A DNA stretch of 64,000 nt, from assembly GCA_017541025.1 (NCBI GenBank), contig JAFXZY010000002.1:62001-126000 (forward strand), written 5' to 3'. A program made the translations under genes and the position numbers. This document shows positions 18,675-28,967 of this stretch, piece by piece; within the stretch, counting starts at the first letter, position 1; each line of letters opens with the position of its first letter. Source of the stretch: Bacteroidaceae bacterium. GTDB taxonomy: Bacteria > Bacteroidota > Bacteroidia > Bacteroidales > Bacteroidaceae. The notes under the pieces are model-generated. The model was not told the origin of the DNA and did no database searches. It worked only from the letters and a program-made list of their open reading frames with translations.

Positions 18675-19415
18675 ATGAGAAGGTTATTCCCCATATTGTT
18701 TTGTCTGCAGCTCTCAGTAAGCATGACGGCTCAGGATGTTGTCCTGCAGGACAGCATTACTGATGCGTGTGGCACGGAGCATAAGTTCAAAGCCAAGCAA
18801 CTGATAGTACCGGGAGCACTGATAACAGCCGGTGCTGTGGGTATTGCCTTCCACGATAAGCTGGGTAACTGGGACGAAGGGCATCATACCAGTGTGGACG
18901 ATTACATTCAATATGCACCCGTCGCTGCAAATCTCTTTCTGGGATGCCTGGGTGTAAAACACAAGCACAACTTTGTGGACAGGGTCATGATTTCCGCTAC
19001 GGCATACGCTGTAGAAGTAGCTTTAGTAAATGGCCTTAAATATACCGTCCGCGAACCACGTCCAGGTGCGGAAAATGAACGGAACTCATTTCCTTCGGGC
19101 CATACGGCAACGGCATTTACAGGTGCAGAGTTGGTGCGTAAGGAGTATGGTTGGGGAATAGGTTCGGCCGCATATGCTGTAGCAATAGCCACTGGTGCGC
19201 TGCGTATATACAACAACCGTCATTGGTGTAACGATGTACTGGCGGGTGCTGGTATCGGCATCCTCTCTGCCAATGTAGCCTATTGGCTTTATCCCTTAGA
19301 GAAGAAGTTGTTCTGGCCCAAGAAAAAGAAAAAGAATACAGCCAACATGATGGTAGTACCGACTTACGAGTTACAGCATAATACAATAGGATTTGCCTTT
19401 ACGGCTGTTTTATAG
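18675..19415 (+). CDS. PAP2-family phosphatase
   Basis: 246 residues with signal peptide MRRLFPILFCLQLSVSMTAQ. The three acid-phosphatase motifs are present: KYTVREPRP, SFPSGHT and RIYNNRHWCNDVLAG. The catalytic His is in the last motif and the active site faces the periplasm. PAP2 enzymes dephosphorylate undecaprenyl pyrophosphate, lipid A or phosphatidate; the exact lipid is not readable from the sequence. It lies 30 bp after the sulfatase and 3 bp before an outer-membrane protein gene, consistent with one envelope operon. Confidence 0.85.
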   Translation: MRRLFPILFCLQLSVSMTAQDVVLQDSITDACGTEHKFKAKQLIVPGALITAGAVGIAFHDKLGNWDEGHHTSVDDYIQYAPVAANLFLGCLGVKHKHNFVDRVMISATAYAVEVALVNGLKYTVREPRPGAENERNSFPSGHTATAFTGAELVRKEYGWGIGSAAYAVAIATGALRIYNNRHWCNDVLAGAGIGILSANVAYWLYPLEKKLFWPKKKKKNTANMMVVPTYELQHNTIGFAFTAVL

Positions 19416-19418
19416 GTT

Positions 19419-20363
19419 ATGATGAGGAAGATATTGTTCATATTGCTTTTGTGCCTGGCAGGAACCCCCGTTCTTTCCCAAACCAGCCTGGACCCACCTG
19501 ACAAGGGCGAGACGACAATGATTTCTCCTTATTATTTCGGTCCGAACGCCTTTCCTGTTCCCGATATGTTAGATGGAACGGTACAGCACGACCTTCGCAT
19601 AGAACTGGACGGTAATCATTTCTTCGGAACCAGAGGCGACCACACGACGGACCTGACCCTTAAAGTAAATATTCCACTCTTTACGGATAGGGTTAACCTT
19701 ACGGCATGGATGCCTTTGGTGGAATGGTACAATAACTCCGACGAGAGCTTGGTTGTTTCCCGACTTGCAGAGAAGGCGCTTACCGATCCCAAGGCGCGTA
19801 AGGGTTGCATCAGCGGTGATGTTTATATTTCTACGGACATTCATCTTATCCGTCAGAAACGCTATGTGCCCGATATAGCCTTACGTGCGGCACTGAGAAC
19901 GGCGTCAGGAAACGACTACCAATATGCTCGCAATTATGACAGTCCTGGTTATTTCTTCGATGCTACCGTAGCCAAGTCTTTTGCTTTAGGAGCCTTGAAG
20001 CAACACGATTTACGTGTAGCCATAAGTAGCGGATTCCTGTGTTGGCAAACCAATAACGCCCGCCAGAATGATGCCATTATGTTTGGCCTGATGCTGAAAT
20101 GGACATATAAACGCCTTATGTTGGAGCAGACGCTGCGCGGCTACAGCGGTTGGGAGCATTCCACCACAAGAAATAAAGAACTGGCCCACGACCGTCCCGT
20201 AGTGCTGAAAACTCGTGCTGCCTATCGGATTAAGAACTGGGAGGTCCTGGCATCTTATCAGTACGGTATGCGCGACTACCCCTTCCACCAGTTACAATTG
20301 GGAGCAGCTTACAACATCAATATCTTAGGGAAAACAAGAAATTGGGAAAATAAAAGAAAATAG
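19419..20363 (+). CDS. Predicted outer-membrane beta-barrel protein, unknown function
   Basis: 314 residues with signal peptide [21 protein letters not shown]. The mature region alternates polar and hydrophobic residues in strand-like stretches ([52 protein letters not shown]), as in small outer-membrane barrels. I do not recognise the family. It starts 3 bp after the PAP2 gene and ends 10 bp before metG, so it is probably co-transcribed with the envelope genes upstream. Confidence 0.65.
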   Translation: MMRKILFILLLCLAGTPVLSQTSLDPPDKGETTMISPYYFGPNAFPVPDMLDGTVQHDLRIELDGNHFFGTRGDHTTDLTLKVNIPLFTDRVNLTAWMPLVEWYNNSDESLVVSRLAEKALTDPKARKGCISGDVYISTDIHLIRQKRYVPDIALRAALRTASGNDYQYARNYDSPGYFFDATVAKSFALGALKQHDLRVAISSGFLCWQTNNARQNDAIMFGLMLKWTYKRLMLEQTLRGYSGWEHSTTRNKELAHDRPVVLKTRAAYRIKNWEVLASYQYGMRDYPFHQLQLGAAYNINILGKTRNWENKRK

Positions 20364-20373
20364 ATATAATATT

Positions 20374-22431
20374 ATGGAAAAAAAATTCAAGAGAACTCTG
20401 GTAACATCCGCTTTGCCTTATGCAAACGGACCCGTTCATATCGGTCATCTTGCAGGTGTGTATGTCCCTGCTGATATTTATGTTCGTTATCTGCGTCTGA
20501 AGGGTCGTGATGTCTTGTTCATCGGCGGCTCAGACGAGCACGGTGTACCCGTGACTATTCGTGCACGTAAGGAGGGAATCACCGTCCAAGAGGTAGTAGA
20601 TCGTTATCATTATCTGATAAAGGACAGTTTCGAAAAGTTTGGCATATCGTTTGATGTGTACAGTCGAACCACCAGCAAGACACATCACAAGTTGGCCAGT
20701 GATTTCTTCCGCAAGCTTTACGATGACGGAAAGTTTATAGAGCAAGTTAGCGAGCAGTTCTACGACGAGCAGACAGGTCATTTCCTGACCGACCGTAATA
20801 TAAAAGGTGAATGTCCCCGTTGTCATGCACCCGAAGCATACGGTGACCAGTGTGAGAAATGCGGTGCTACACTTTCGCCCGAAGAGCTTATCAATCCCTA
20901 TAATGCCGAAACTGGCAATCCTTTGGTAAAGAAGGCTACCAAGCATTGGTATCTGCCGTTGGATAAAGATCAGCCATGGTTGGAGAAGTGGATTCTGGAG
21001 GACCACAAAGAATGGCGTTCCAATGTGTACGGACAGTGTAAGAGCTGGTTGGACGGTGGCTTGCGCCCCCGTGCCGTGACTCGTGACCTTGACTGGGGAA
21101 TCCCCGTTCCCATTGAGGGGGCAGAAGGCAAAGTACTCTACGTGTGGTTCGATGCTCCCATCGGTTATATCAGTAACACAAAAGAGCTATGCGATGCTCA
21201 TCCCGAATTGGGTTCTTGGGAAACTTGGTGGAAAGACCCCGAGACCCGTCTGATTCATTTCATCGGGAAAGACAATATTGTGTTCCATTGCATCGTGTTC
21301 CCTGCTATGTTGAAGGCACATGGCGATTATATTCTGCCCGACAATGTTCCCAGCAATGAGTTCCTGAATCTGGAGGGTAATAAAATCAGTACCTCAAAGA
21401 ACTATGCCGTATGGTTGAACGAATATTTGGAGGAATTGCCCAACCGTCAGGATGAACTCCGCTATGTCCTTACTGCCAATGCGCCCGAGACCAAGGACAA
21501 CGATTTTACCTGGGCCGATTTCCAGGCACGTTGTAACAACGAGTTAGTGGCTGTGTATGGTAACTTTGTGAACCGAGCCTTGCAACTTACTCAGAAGTAC
21601 TACGAAGGCGTGGTGCCTGTCTGTGGCGAGATGAACGATTACGACCGTGAGACCTTGGCAGAGTTCCAGGGTGTAAAGGAACGTCTGGAGGCTTTACTGG
21701 AAGGCTTTAAGTTCCGGGAGGCACAGAAGGAGGCTATGAATCTGGCCCGCATCGGCAACAAATACATTGCCGACTGTGAACCTTGGAAGGTTATCAAGAC
21801 CGATCCCGAACGTGTAAAGACCATTATCAATATCTCCTTGCAACTGACGGCCAATTTGGCCATTGCCTTTGAACCCTTCCTGCCCTTCAGCAGCGAAAGA
21901 CTAAGGAAGATGATAAGCATGGACAGCTTTTCTTGGGAGCAGTTGGGAAGCCTGGATTTGCTTCCTGCCGGCAAGCAGTTGCCTAAACCCGAGTTGCTCT
22001 TTACCAAGATAGAGGATGATGTTGTAGCTGCTCAGGTCAAGAAGCTGGAAGATACCATCAAGGCCAACGAGGCAGCTAACTACAAGGCTGCACCCGTTAA
22101 GGACATTATCCCCTTTGAGGACTTTGAGAAACTGGACATTCGCGTAGGTCTGGTGAAGACCTGCGAGAAGATAAAGAAGAGCAAGAAACTGCTGAAGTTC
22201 ACCCTTGACGACGGTTCTGGCAAGGACCGTACCATCCTAAGCGGAATTGCCCAGTGGTACGAGCCTGAGCAACTTGTAGGCAAGCGTGTACTGTTCATCG
22301 CCAACCTGGCTCCACGTCAAATGATGGGCGAGGAAAGTCAAGGTATGATTCTCAGTGCAGTCAACTATAACGGTGATCTTAGCGTAACCACAACACTCGA
22401 TGAAGTGAAGGGCGGAAGCCAAGTCGGGTAA
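20374..22431 (+). CDS. metG: Methionyl-tRNA synthetase
   Basis: 685 residues, the long form. Charges tRNA-Met and initiator tRNA. HIGH motif at 22-25 (PVHIGH), a zinc knuckle C147/C150/C160/C163, the KMSKS-type loop KISTS at 337-341, then the helical anticodon domain and a C-terminal tRNA-binding OB domain ([29 protein letters not shown], about residue 578 onward). The stop is followed at once by hairpin repeat R4. The upstream gap is only 10 bp, so it may be read through from the envelope operon. Confidence 0.97.
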   Translation: MEKKFKRTLVTSALPYANGPVHIGHLAGVYVPADIYVRYLRLKGRDVLFIGGSDEHGVPVTIRARKEGITVQEVVDRYHYLIKDSFEKFGISFDVYSRTTSKTHHKLASDFFRKLYDDGKFIEQVSEQFYDEQTGHFLTDRNIKGECPRCHAPEAYGDQCEKCGATLSPEELINPYNAETGNPLVKKATKHWYLPLDKDQPWLEKWILEDHKEWRSNVYGQCKSWLDGGLRPRAVTRDLDWGIPVPIEGAEGKVLYVWFDAPIGYISNTKELCDAHPELGSWETWWKDPETRLIHFIGKDNIVFHCIVFPAMLKAHGDYILPDNVPSNEFLNLEGNKISTSKNYAVWLNEYLEELPNRQDELRYVLTANAPETKDNDFTWADFQARCNNELVAVYGNFVNRALQLTQKYYEGVVPVCGEMNDYDRETLAEFQGVKERLEALLEGFKFREAQKEAMNLARIGNKYIADCEPWKVIKTDPERVKTIINISLQLTANLAIAFEPFLPFSSERLRKMISMDSFSWEQLGSLDLLPAGKQLPKPELLFTKIEDDVVAAQVKKLEDTIKANEAANYKAAPVKDIIPFEDFEKLDIRVGLVKTCEKIKKSKKLLKFTLDDGSGKDRTILSGIAQWYEPEQLVGKRVLFIANLAPRQMMGEESQGMILSAVNYNGDLSVTTTLDEVKGGSQVG

Positions 22432-22470
22432 AGTCCCCTCTCCGCTTCCCTTTTGGGGGGGAGTACTACA
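22431..22470 (+). repeat. GC-rich hairpin repeat R4 (plus orientation)
   Basis: Begins at the last base of the metG stop codon: AAGTCCCCTCTCCGCTTCCC-TTTT-GGGGGGGAG layout. Sense orientation relative to metG. It might also act as a weak terminator, but has no U-tract. Confidence 0.72.
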
Positions 22471-22504
22471 AAAGAGGGGTTGAATAAGATTTTTGTACAA
22501 ATTG

Positions 22505-22535
22505 TTGGTTGTTTTATAAAAAAGATGTAATTTTG
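22505..22535 (+). promoter_or_regulatory. Putative Bacteroidetes promoter for ddh
   Basis: TTG (22505-22507), 20 bp, then TAATTTTG (22528-22535), an exact TAnnTTTG. It lies 42 bp before the ddh ATG, which also supports the ATG at 22578 rather than an upstream start. Confidence 0.75.
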
Positions 22536-22577
22536 TCGCGCAAAACAACAACAAAGGCAGCAAAAAGCATTCAAATT

Positions 22578-23477
22578 ATGGAAAAGATTCGCGTAGCAGT
22601 AGTTGGTTACGGCAACATTGGCCGCTATACCATTCAGGCTTTACAGGCAGCTCCTGATATGGAAATTGCAGGTGTGGTGCGTCGTGCCGGCGCAGAGAAC
22701 AAGCCTGCCGAACTGGCTGATTATAATGTAGTTAAGAATATCGAGGAGCTGGGAAAGGTAGATGTTGCCATCTTGGCTACCCCTACTCGTAGTGTAGAAG
22801 AATATGCCCTCAAATGCTTGGCTTTGGGCATCAATACCGTTGACAGTTTTGATATTCATGGACTTATTTGCGACCTTCGTCGCAGTCTTGATGCTGCCGC
22901 CAAGAAGACGGGTGCCGTAAGCATCATCAGTGCAGGATGGGATCCCGGTTCAGACAGTATAGTTCGCACCCTTATGCAGAGTCTGGCTCCCAAGGGAATC
23001 ACGTACACCAACTTCGGACCCGGTCGCAGTATGGGACACAGCGTATGCGTCCGCAGCAAGGAAGGCGTGAAAGATGCCCTCAGCATGACTATCCCCGTAG
23101 GTGAAGGTATTCACCGTCGTATGGTATATGTTGAGTTGGAGGAGGGTGCCAGTTTAGAGGCAGTAACAGCCGCCATCAAGGCCGACCCCTATTTTGCCAG
23201 TGACGAGACACATGTTTTCCAAGTGGATAGTGTTGATGAACTGAACGATGTAGGTCACGGAGTAAATTTGGTTCGCAAGGGTGTAAGCGGTCAGACGCAC
23301 AATCAACTCTTTGAGTTCAATATGAAGATTAACAATCCCGCCCTTACTGCACAGGTATTGGTAAATGCAGCCCGTGCAACACTTAAGCAGCAGCCCGGTG
23401 CTTACACCATGATAGAGATTCCCGTAATAGATTACCTTCCCGGCGATCGTGAGGACATCATCCGTCATTTGGTATAA
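22578..23477 (+). CDS. ddh: meso-Diaminopimelate dehydrogenase
   Basis: 299 residues from the ATG at 22578; the open frame extends 23 codons further upstream, but that part covers the promoter. The enzyme reductively aminates tetrahydrodipicolinate to meso-diaminopimelate with NADPH, a one-step route to the peptidoglycan and lysine precursor. The N-terminal Rossmann motif VVGYGNIGRY and the substrate region SAGWDPGSDSIVRTLMQ, FGPGRSMGHS and GQTHNQLFEFNMKINNPALTAQVLV are typical of Ddh. Monocistronic, ended by a very strong bidirectional terminator. Confidence 0.95.
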   Translation: MEKIRVAVVGYGNIGRYTIQALQAAPDMEIAGVVRRAGAENKPAELADYNVVKNIEELGKVDVAILATPTRSVEEYALKCLALGINTVDSFDIHGLICDLRRSLDAAAKKTGAVSIISAGWDPGSDSIVRTLMQSLAPKGITYTNFGPGRSMGHSVCVRSKEGVKDALSMTIPVGEGIHRRMVYVELEEGASLEAVTAAIKADPYFASDETHVFQVDSVDELNDVGHGVNLVRKGVSGQTHNQLFEFNMKINNPALTAQVLVNAARATLKQQPGAYTMIEIPVIDYLPGDREDIIRHLV

Positions 23478-23497
23478 CAATCATTTTAAACATATAA

Positions 23498-23538
23498 AAA
23501 TAAAGAGGGTGTGCTGTGATTGCACACCCTCTTTATTT
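23498..23538. terminator. Strong bidirectional terminator between ddh and pssA
   Basis: A perfect 17-bp stem (23498-23514 with 23522-23538, core GAGGGTGTGC/GCACACCCTC) with a 7-nt loop, and A/T tracts on both sides. It serves the convergent ddh (plus) and pssA (minus). Confidence 0.92.
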
Positions 23539-23542
23539 AGTG

Positions 23543-24277
23543 TCAGGACCTTGCCCTTACATCAATAATGATGGAAAGGGTTACGTACCAGAGGATAATG
23601 GCGGCAAAGCAACTGGTGCCTAAAAGGAAGCAAGGGAGGCAGCCCAGCAGGAAGATGTACTTTACCTTATTTTTTTTCCAGCTGAAATCCTTAAACTTTA
23701 GCGCCAACATGGGAACCTCACACACCAGCAACATGCAGAAAAGCAACATGAAGAGAAAAAGGAACACGGCGTTGAACTTGAGCGACACCAGAAAGGCGTG
23801 CTGCCCCAATACTAACGAGCCCCAGAAGAGAGCATTGGCGGGCGTAGGAAGACCTATGAACCCCATTGCCTGACGTTCGTCGAGATTAAACTTGGCTAGT
23901 CGCAGCGCAGAGAAAGCCGCCACAATAAAGGCGGTATAAGGAATATAGTCTCTCAGGGGCAGAAGAATCTGAGGGTAGTGAACCTGATGGAAGAGATAGA
24001 ATAATATGGCGCTGGGAGCAACGCCGAATGTTACTACATCGGCCAGTGAATCCAACTCCTTACCGATGGGAGATGAAACGCCCAGAGCACGGGCCGTCAT
24101 TCCGTCGAAGAAATCGAACACGGCACCCACAATAATCATCAGTACAGCCCATTGGTACTGGCCATAGAAGGCACAACCGGTGGCGATGCAACCGCTTATC
24201 AGGTTACAGCAGGTGATGGTGTTGGGAATGCCCCCTCTAACTCCCCCTTTGGGGGAGAATAAATAACTATTATCCAT
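23543..24277 (-). CDS. pssA: CDP-diacylglycerol-serine O-phosphatidyltransferase
   Basis: 244 residues, multi-pass inner-membrane enzyme making phosphatidylserine from CDP-diacylglycerol and serine. The CDP-alcohol transferase signature is complete: D55-x2-D58-G59-x2-A62-R63-x8-G72-x3-D76-x3-D80. It lies downstream of psd in one minus-strand unit, so the two steps of phosphatidylethanolamine synthesis are coupled. Odd point: residues 8-16 (SPKGGVRGG) before the usual IPNTITC are encoded by hairpin repeat R5, so the native N-terminus has been replaced. Confidence 0.94.
   Translation of the reverse strand: MDNSYLFSPKGGVRGGIPNTITCCNLISGCIATGCAFYGQYQWAVLMIIVGAVFDFFDGMTARALGVSSPIGKELDSLADVVTFGVAPSAILFYLFHQVHYPQILLPLRDYIPYTAFIVAAFSALRLAKFNLDERQAMGFIGLPTPANALFWGSLVLGQHAFLVSLKFNAVFLFLFMLLFCMLLVCEVPMLALKFKDFSWKKNKVKYIFLLGCLPCFLLGTSCFAAIILWYVTLSIIIDVRARS
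24227..24262 (+). repeat. GC-rich hairpin repeat R5 (plus orientation) in the pssA 5' end
   Basis: GCCCCCTCTAACTCCCCC-TTT-GGGGGAG: a perfect 7-bp stem with a 3-nt loop. It lies inside the pssA coding region, antisense to transcription. It forms an inverted pair with R6, 41 bp apart. Confidence 0.8.
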
Positions 24278-24303
24278 TTATCTTAGTTCTTTGATCTCTA
24301 ATA

Positions 24304-24341
24304 TTAGCACTCACCCAAAGGGGGAGCGGGGAGGGGGCTTA
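24304..24341 (-). repeat. GC-rich hairpin repeat R6 (minus orientation) in the psd 3' end
   Basis: On the minus strand: TAAGCCCCCTCCCCGCTCCCCC-TTT-GGGTGAG. It overlaps the last codons of psd and supplies its end ([12 protein letters not shown]). Sense orientation; the inverted partner is R5. Confidence 0.78.
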
Positions 24342-25032
24342 GCTTGGCAATAATAGTTTCGTTTCCGACGGTCTTGTCACCCAGCTTTACGCAGATTTCC
24401 GTTCCTAAGGGAAGGAAGAGGTCGACACGAGAGCCGAACTTGATGAAACCCAAATGTTCATCTACAAAGCAGGCGTCACCCTCATGAGGATAAGTGACAA
24501 TACGGCGAGCCATCGCTCCTGCAATCTGACGAGCCAGAATATCTGTCCCGTCGGGCGTGGTTATCACTATTGTACTACGTTCGTTCTCCTCGCTGGCCTT
24601 TGGCAGCCAAGCCTTATGGAAGTTACCATCGTAATGCCTAACCAATTTTATTGTACCGTCAACGGGAATCCAGTTGGCATGAACATTCCACAAACTCATA
24701 AAGATGCTAACCATGATGCGTTTATCGTGGAAATATTCGGTTTCTTCCACTTCCTCTACCACAACCACTTTTCCGTCGGCAGGGGCAATGACAATACCCT
24801 CTGTATCGCCCTCATAACAACGGATGGGACATTGGAAGAAATTGATAAGAATCAGGTATATGCTAATGCTAACTCCTGTAAACAGGTAGAATGGTATCTG
24901 ATTGGAGAAAAAGAGATGAAGGATGGTACTGACGACCAGAAAAAGAATGGCGCTGACCACCAGGGTACGCGTGCCTTCGTGGTGTAGCCTAATCTTTTTT
25001 ATCTTCTTTAATTTCTTGAGTCTATTTCCCAT
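24304..25032 (-). CDS. psd: Phosphatidylserine decarboxylase (short form)
   Basis: 242 residues. Converts phosphatidylserine to phosphatidylethanolamine at the inner membrane. Two hydrophobic segments lie near residues 24-65. Like other Psd enzymes it should self-cleave to form a pyruvoyl cofactor; the cleavage pair here is G200-S201 in [13 protein letters not shown]. The preceding [12 protein letters not shown] is also typical. The last 12 residues are repeat-encoded (R6). A full consensus promoter lies upstream, and pssA follows 26 bp downstream. Confidence 0.95.
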   Translation of the reverse strand: MGNRLKKLKKIKKIRLHHEGTRTLVVSAILFLVVSTILHLFFSNQIPFYLFTGVSISIYLILINFFQCPIRCYEGDTEGIVIAPADGKVVVVEEVEETEYFHDKRIMVSIFMSLWNVHANWIPVDGTIKLVRHYDGNFHKAWLPKASEENERSTIVITTPDGTDILARQIAGAMARRIVTYPHEGDACFVDEHLGFIKFGSRVDLFLPLGTEICVKLGDKTVGNETIIAKLSPLPAPPLGEC

Positions 25033-25053
25033 GTGGATTGTTTACTTTGGACA

Positions 25054-25084
25054 CAAAGATAGGGTAATTTTGTTATTTATCAAA
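25054..25084 (-). promoter_or_regulatory. Consensus Bacteroidetes promoter for psd-pssA
   Basis: Minus strand: TTTG (25084-25081), exactly 19 bp, then TATCTTTG (25061-25054), a full consensus match 21 bp upstream of the psd ATG. Confidence 0.88.
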
Positions 25085-25156
25085 AACTTTTGGGGTAATT
25101 TTGGTATTTTCTATATCAAAAGGAGTTGCGAAGCTTTCGGTTTCAGAAAAAAACGC

Positions 25157-25164
25157 TATATTTG
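25157..25164 (+). promoter_or_regulatory. -7 promoter element for dnaE
   Basis: TATATTTG is an exact TAnnTTTG, 27 bp upstream of the dnaE ATG. The -33 region has only TTTC (25135-25138), at 18 bp. Confidence 0.65.
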
Positions 25165-25191
25165 TACGATTATTGGTAACAAGCAGTAACA

Positions 25192-28100
25192 ATGGAAGAT
25201 TTTATTCATTTACACGTTCACTCTCAGTATTCTTTGCTTGATGGCCAGGCCTCCATTCAGAAGATGGTGGACAAAGCCATCGGTAACGGGATGCGTGGTA
25301 TGGCACTTACCGACCATGGTAATATGTTTGGTGTAAAGGACTTCTTTGACTGCTGTAACTCTGTTAATAAAGGTAGGAAAAAGGAGGGGCTGGAACCGTT
25401 TAAGCCCATCTTCGGCTGCGAGGTGTATGTGGCCAGGCGCAAAAAGGAAGAGATGTCCGACCCCAATATAGACAGAAGCGGAAACCACCTGATTCTTTTG
25501 GCAAAGAACCAGAACGGCTATAGGAATCTGATTAAACTGGTGTCCCGAGCATGGGTAGACGGGTTCTACCACAAACCAAGGACAGACCATGATGATTTGA
25601 TACGCTTCCATGAGGATATTATCTGTTGTTCGGCTTGTATTGCAGGAGAGGTGCCGTCCAAGATTCTAAAAGGTGATTTGGAAGGTGCCCGCCAGTCGGC
25701 TCAATGGTTTAAGGATGTTTTTGGCGAAGACTATTATCTGGAACTGCAGCGTCACGAGGTGAAAGATCCTAATGTGGCGGCTAACAGGGAAACCTTCCCC
25801 TTGCAGCAGATTTCCAATGCCGAGTTGATAAAGATTGCCCGCGAGTTGAACATCAAACTAATCTGCACCAACGACAGCCACTTTGTGAACGAAGAGGATG
25901 CCGATGCCCACGAGCGTCTGCTTTGTCTCTCTACGGGCAAGAAGATTTCCGAGCCTCACATGCTGTACACCAAGCAGGAGTGGTTTAAGACGAAAGAGGA
26001 GATGAACGAGCTTTTCGCCGACATCCCTGAAGCACTCAGCAATACGGTGGAGATTCTGGATAAAGTGGAGACCTACGATTTAGAGTCTGACCCAATTATG
26101 CCATTTTTTCCCATACCGGAAGAATTTGGAACAGAGGAGCAATGGCGACAGAAGTACACGGAGGAGGATTTGTTCCGCGAGTTCACCAGCGATGAGAATG
26201 GCGAGAATCCGCTTCCCAAAGAAGAGGGCGAGAAGAAAATAAAGAAGTTGGGCGGCTATGATAAGTTGTACAGAATAAAGTTCGAGGCTGATTATTTGGG
26301 TAAGCTGGCATACGAGGGTGCCCGTCGGATATATGGCGACCCATTAGATAAGGATGTGGAAGACCGCATCCGCTTTGAGTTGCACATCATGAAGACGATG
26401 GGTTTCCCCGGCTACTTCCTGATTGTGCAAGATTTTATCAATTCGGCTCGTAAGGATTTGGATGTATGGGTTGGACCGGGTCGTGGTTCCGCAGCCGGTA
26501 GCGTGGTGGCCTATTGTCTGGGCATCACTAAGTTAGACCCCCTGAAGTACGACTTGCTGTTTGAACGTTTCCTGAACCCCGACCGTATCTCTTTACCAGA
26601 TATCGATACCGACTTTGAGGATGATGGCCGTGGCAAGGTTCTGCAGTGGGTAATGGATAAGTACGGGCACGAAAACTGTGCCCACATCATCACTTACGGC
26701 ACAATGGCTACTAAGAACAGCATCAAAGATGTGGCCCGTGTAGAGGATCTCCCGCTTGATAGGAGCAATGCACTTTGTAAAGCCATTCCCGACCGTTTGC
26801 CTGAAGGCATGAAGATGAATCTGAAGAATGCCATCTCCTGTACGCCAGAGTTACAGATAGCACAGTCTTCGCCCGACTATAGGGAGGCGGATACCATAAA
26901 ATATGCTCAACAGCTGGAGGGACAAATCCGTGGAACGGGCATTCATGCCTGTGGGTTCATTATCTGTCGCGACCCGATTTCGGACCATGTACCCATATCA
27001 ACGGCAGACGACCCCGATTTCCCTGATCGCAAGACAGCCGTTACGCAGTACGACGGACATGTCATAGAGACAACGGGTCTTATTAAGATGGACTTTCTGG
27101 GACTAAAGACACTTTCGGAGTTAAAAGAAGCATGCAGGGTTATCAAGGAGGCACATGGTGTGGATATCGACCTTGACCACATTCCCATTGACGATGAACT
27201 GACGTATCAGTTGTATCAGAAAGGCCTGACGGTAGGAACCTTCCAGTTCGAATCTGCCGGTATGCAAAAGTACCTGAAGGAGCTGAAGCCAACCGTCTTT
27301 GAGGACCTTATTGCCATGAATGCTCTCTACCGTCCGGGGCCAATGGATTATATTCCTTCGTTCATCAGACGCAAGAACGGAATGGAGGAGATTACGTACG
27401 ATATTCCCGTTATGGAGAAATACTTGAAGGATACGTATGGAATTACCGTTTATCAGGAGCAGGTGATGTTGCTCAGTCGTCTGCTGGCAGGTTTTACCAG
27501 AGGTCAGTCTGATGCCCTCCGTAAGGCTATGGGTAAAAAGAAGAAGGCTATTGTAGATGAGATGAAGCCTCTCTTTATCAATGGTGGAAAGGAAAGAGGC
27601 TACGACCCCGCAGTGTTGGATAAGATATGGGGCGATTGGGAGAAGTTTGCTTCCTACGCCTTCAATAAATCGCATGCAGCATGCTACTCGTGGGTGGCGT
27701 ACCAGACGGCTTACCTGAAGGCACATTATCCTGCCGAATTCATGGCCGCCCTGCTGACCAGGAGAAAAGATGACATTAAGGAAATTACCAAGTTACTGGA
27801 CGAATGCCGGAATCTGAAAATTGAGGTGTTAGGACCGGATGTTAATGAGTCGCATGCCGACTTTGGTGTGAACGATAAGCAGCAAATTCGCTTCGGCCTA
27901 AACGGTATCAAGGGATTGGGAGAAGCCGCAGCTGAGTCAATCATTTCGGAGCGCGAGAAGAACGGTAAGTACAAGGATATCTTTGATTTCGTTGAGCGTG
28001 TCTCTATTCCGTCGGTCAAGAAGAGTGGTATAGAGTGTCTGGCTTTGAGTGGTGCTTTTGATACTTTTTCCAATCAGATAAGTCGTGAACAGTTTATTGC

Positions 28101-28932
28101 TCCAAATGCAAAGGGCGAAATTTTCGTTGACTCGCTGACCAAATATGGCAACCAGTATCAGCAGGCAAAGATGGAGGCTCAGTTTTCGCTTTTCGGTATG
28201 GAGGCCATAGACAGACACTTACCTCCCATCCCAGTGACAGAAAGGTGGAACGACCTGGAACGCCTCAATAAGGAGCGTGAATTGGTGGGCATTTACCTTT
28301 CTGCTCATCCGTTGGATGAATACAGCGTTATACTCAACGGCATCTGCAACTTGCACATGGAGCAGATGAACGATCTTACACCATTTGAGAACCAAGAGGT
28401 AAAACTGGGTGGTATTGTGACGGGAGTAAAACGCCAGGGTATCACCAAGACAAACCAACCTTACGGAATAGTAATGGTGGAGGATTATACGGGTTCGGCT
28501 GAGTTAGCTTTGTTCGGAACCGATTGGGCACAATGGAAAGGTTACCTTACGCAAACAGGTAATCTGGTGTACATAACCGCCAAGGTGCAAGGGCGTCAGT
28601 ACAGACCTGAGGTGATGGAATTGAAGATTGGCAAAATAGAATTTTTGCCTGATGTTAAAGATAAACTTATTCATAGCATTACCATAACCGTTGATTCCAA
28701 CAAACTGGTAAGTGATGATGTGGCAGAACTTAGCAAGCATATTCAGGAGATGCAGCATAATTCTCAGGAAAAGAACAAGAATGAAGCTTCGATAGATGTA
28801 AAGTGGAATATCTGCGGAGGTGGTAATTCTCCCGTCTTGCACATGAAATCTAAAACTAAGTGTTACCGGGTGAGCAAGAAACTGATGGATTATCTTAATT
28901 CAACAGAATACCTGACATATAAAATCAATTGA
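25192..28932 (+). CDS. dnaE: DNA polymerase III subunit alpha
   Basis: 1246 residues, the replicative polymerase. The N-terminal PHP domain starts with HLHVHSQYSLLDG (H6, H8, H10) and continues with LTDHGNMFG. The polymerase palm carries the catalytic acids in PDIDTDFEDDGRG (D470, D472, D474), preceded by GPGRGSAAGS. The helix-hairpin-helix region (FGLNGIKGLGEAAAESI) and a C-terminal OB fold (VKLGGIVTGVKRQGITKTNQPYGIVMVEDYTG) follow. There is no built-in exonuclease, as expected for DnaE. It is followed 35 bp later by trxA. Confidence 0.97.
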   Translation: MEDFIHLHVHSQYSLLDGQASIQKMVDKAIGNGMRGMALTDHGNMFGVKDFFDCCNSVNKGRKKEGLEPFKPIFGCEVYVARRKKEEMSDPNIDRSGNHLILLAKNQNGYRNLIKLVSRAWVDGFYHKPRTDHDDLIRFHEDIICCSACIAGEVPSKILKGDLEGARQSAQWFKDVFGEDYYLELQRHEVKDPNVAANRETFPLQQISNAELIKIARELNIKLICTNDSHFVNEEDADAHERLLCLSTGKKISEPHMLYTKQEWFKTKEEMNELFADIPEALSNTVEILDKVETYDLESDPIMPFFPIPEEFGTEEQWRQKYTEEDLFREFTSDENGENPLPKEEGEKKIKKLGGYDKLYRIKFEADYLGKLAYEGARRIYGDPLDKDVEDRIRFELHIMKTMGFPGYFLIVQDFINSARKDLDVWVGPGRGSAAGSVVAYCLGITKLDPLKYDLLFERFLNPDRISLPDIDTDFEDDGRGKVLQWVMDKYGHENCAHIITYGTMATKNSIKDVARVEDLPLDRSNALCKAIPDRLPEGMKMNLKNAISCTPELQIAQSSPDYREADTIKYAQQLEGQIRGTGIHACGFIICRDPISDHVPISTADDPDFPDRKTAVTQYDGHVIETTGLIKMDFLGLKTLSELKEACRVIKEAHGVDIDLDHIPIDDELTYQLYQKGLTVGTFQFESAGMQKYLKELKPTVFEDLIAMNALYRPGPMDYIPSFIRRKNGMEEITYDIPVMEKYLKDTYGITVYQEQVMLLSRLLAGFTRGQSDALRKAMGKKKKAIVDEMKPLFINGGKERGYDPAVLDKIWGDWEKFASYAFNKSHAACYSWVAYQTAYLKAHYPAEFMAALLTRRKDDIKEITKLLDECRNLKIEVLGPDVNESHADFGVNDKQQIRFGLNGIKGLGEAAAESIISEREKNGKYKDIFDFVERVSIPSVKKSGIECLALSGAFDTFSNQISREQFIAPNAKGEIFVDSLTKYGNQYQQAKMEAQFSLFGMEAIDRHLPPIPVTERWNDLERLNKERELVGIYLSAHPLDEYSVILNGICNLHMEQMNDLTPFENQEVKLGGIVTGVKRQGITKTNQPYGIVMVEDYTGSAELALFGTDWAQWKGYLTQTGNLVYITAKVQGRQYRPEVMELKIGKIEFLPDVKDKLIHSITITVDSNKLVSDDVAELSKHIQEMQHNSQEKNKNEASIDVKWNICGGGNSPVLHMKSKTKCYRVSKKLMDYLNSTEYLTYKIN

Positions 28933-28967
28933 CGTAATATTAACCCCATTTATAATTATTATAAGGT

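Noticed and set aside
22431-22470. Hairpin repeat R4 as an ordinary rho-independent terminator
   Set aside because: It lacks a U-tract, and the same element occurs inside coding sequences (R3, R5, R8), so termination is not its defining role.
22509-22577. Upstream start for ddh
   Set aside because: It would place the start within the promoter; Ddh normally begins at MEKIRVAVVGYG.
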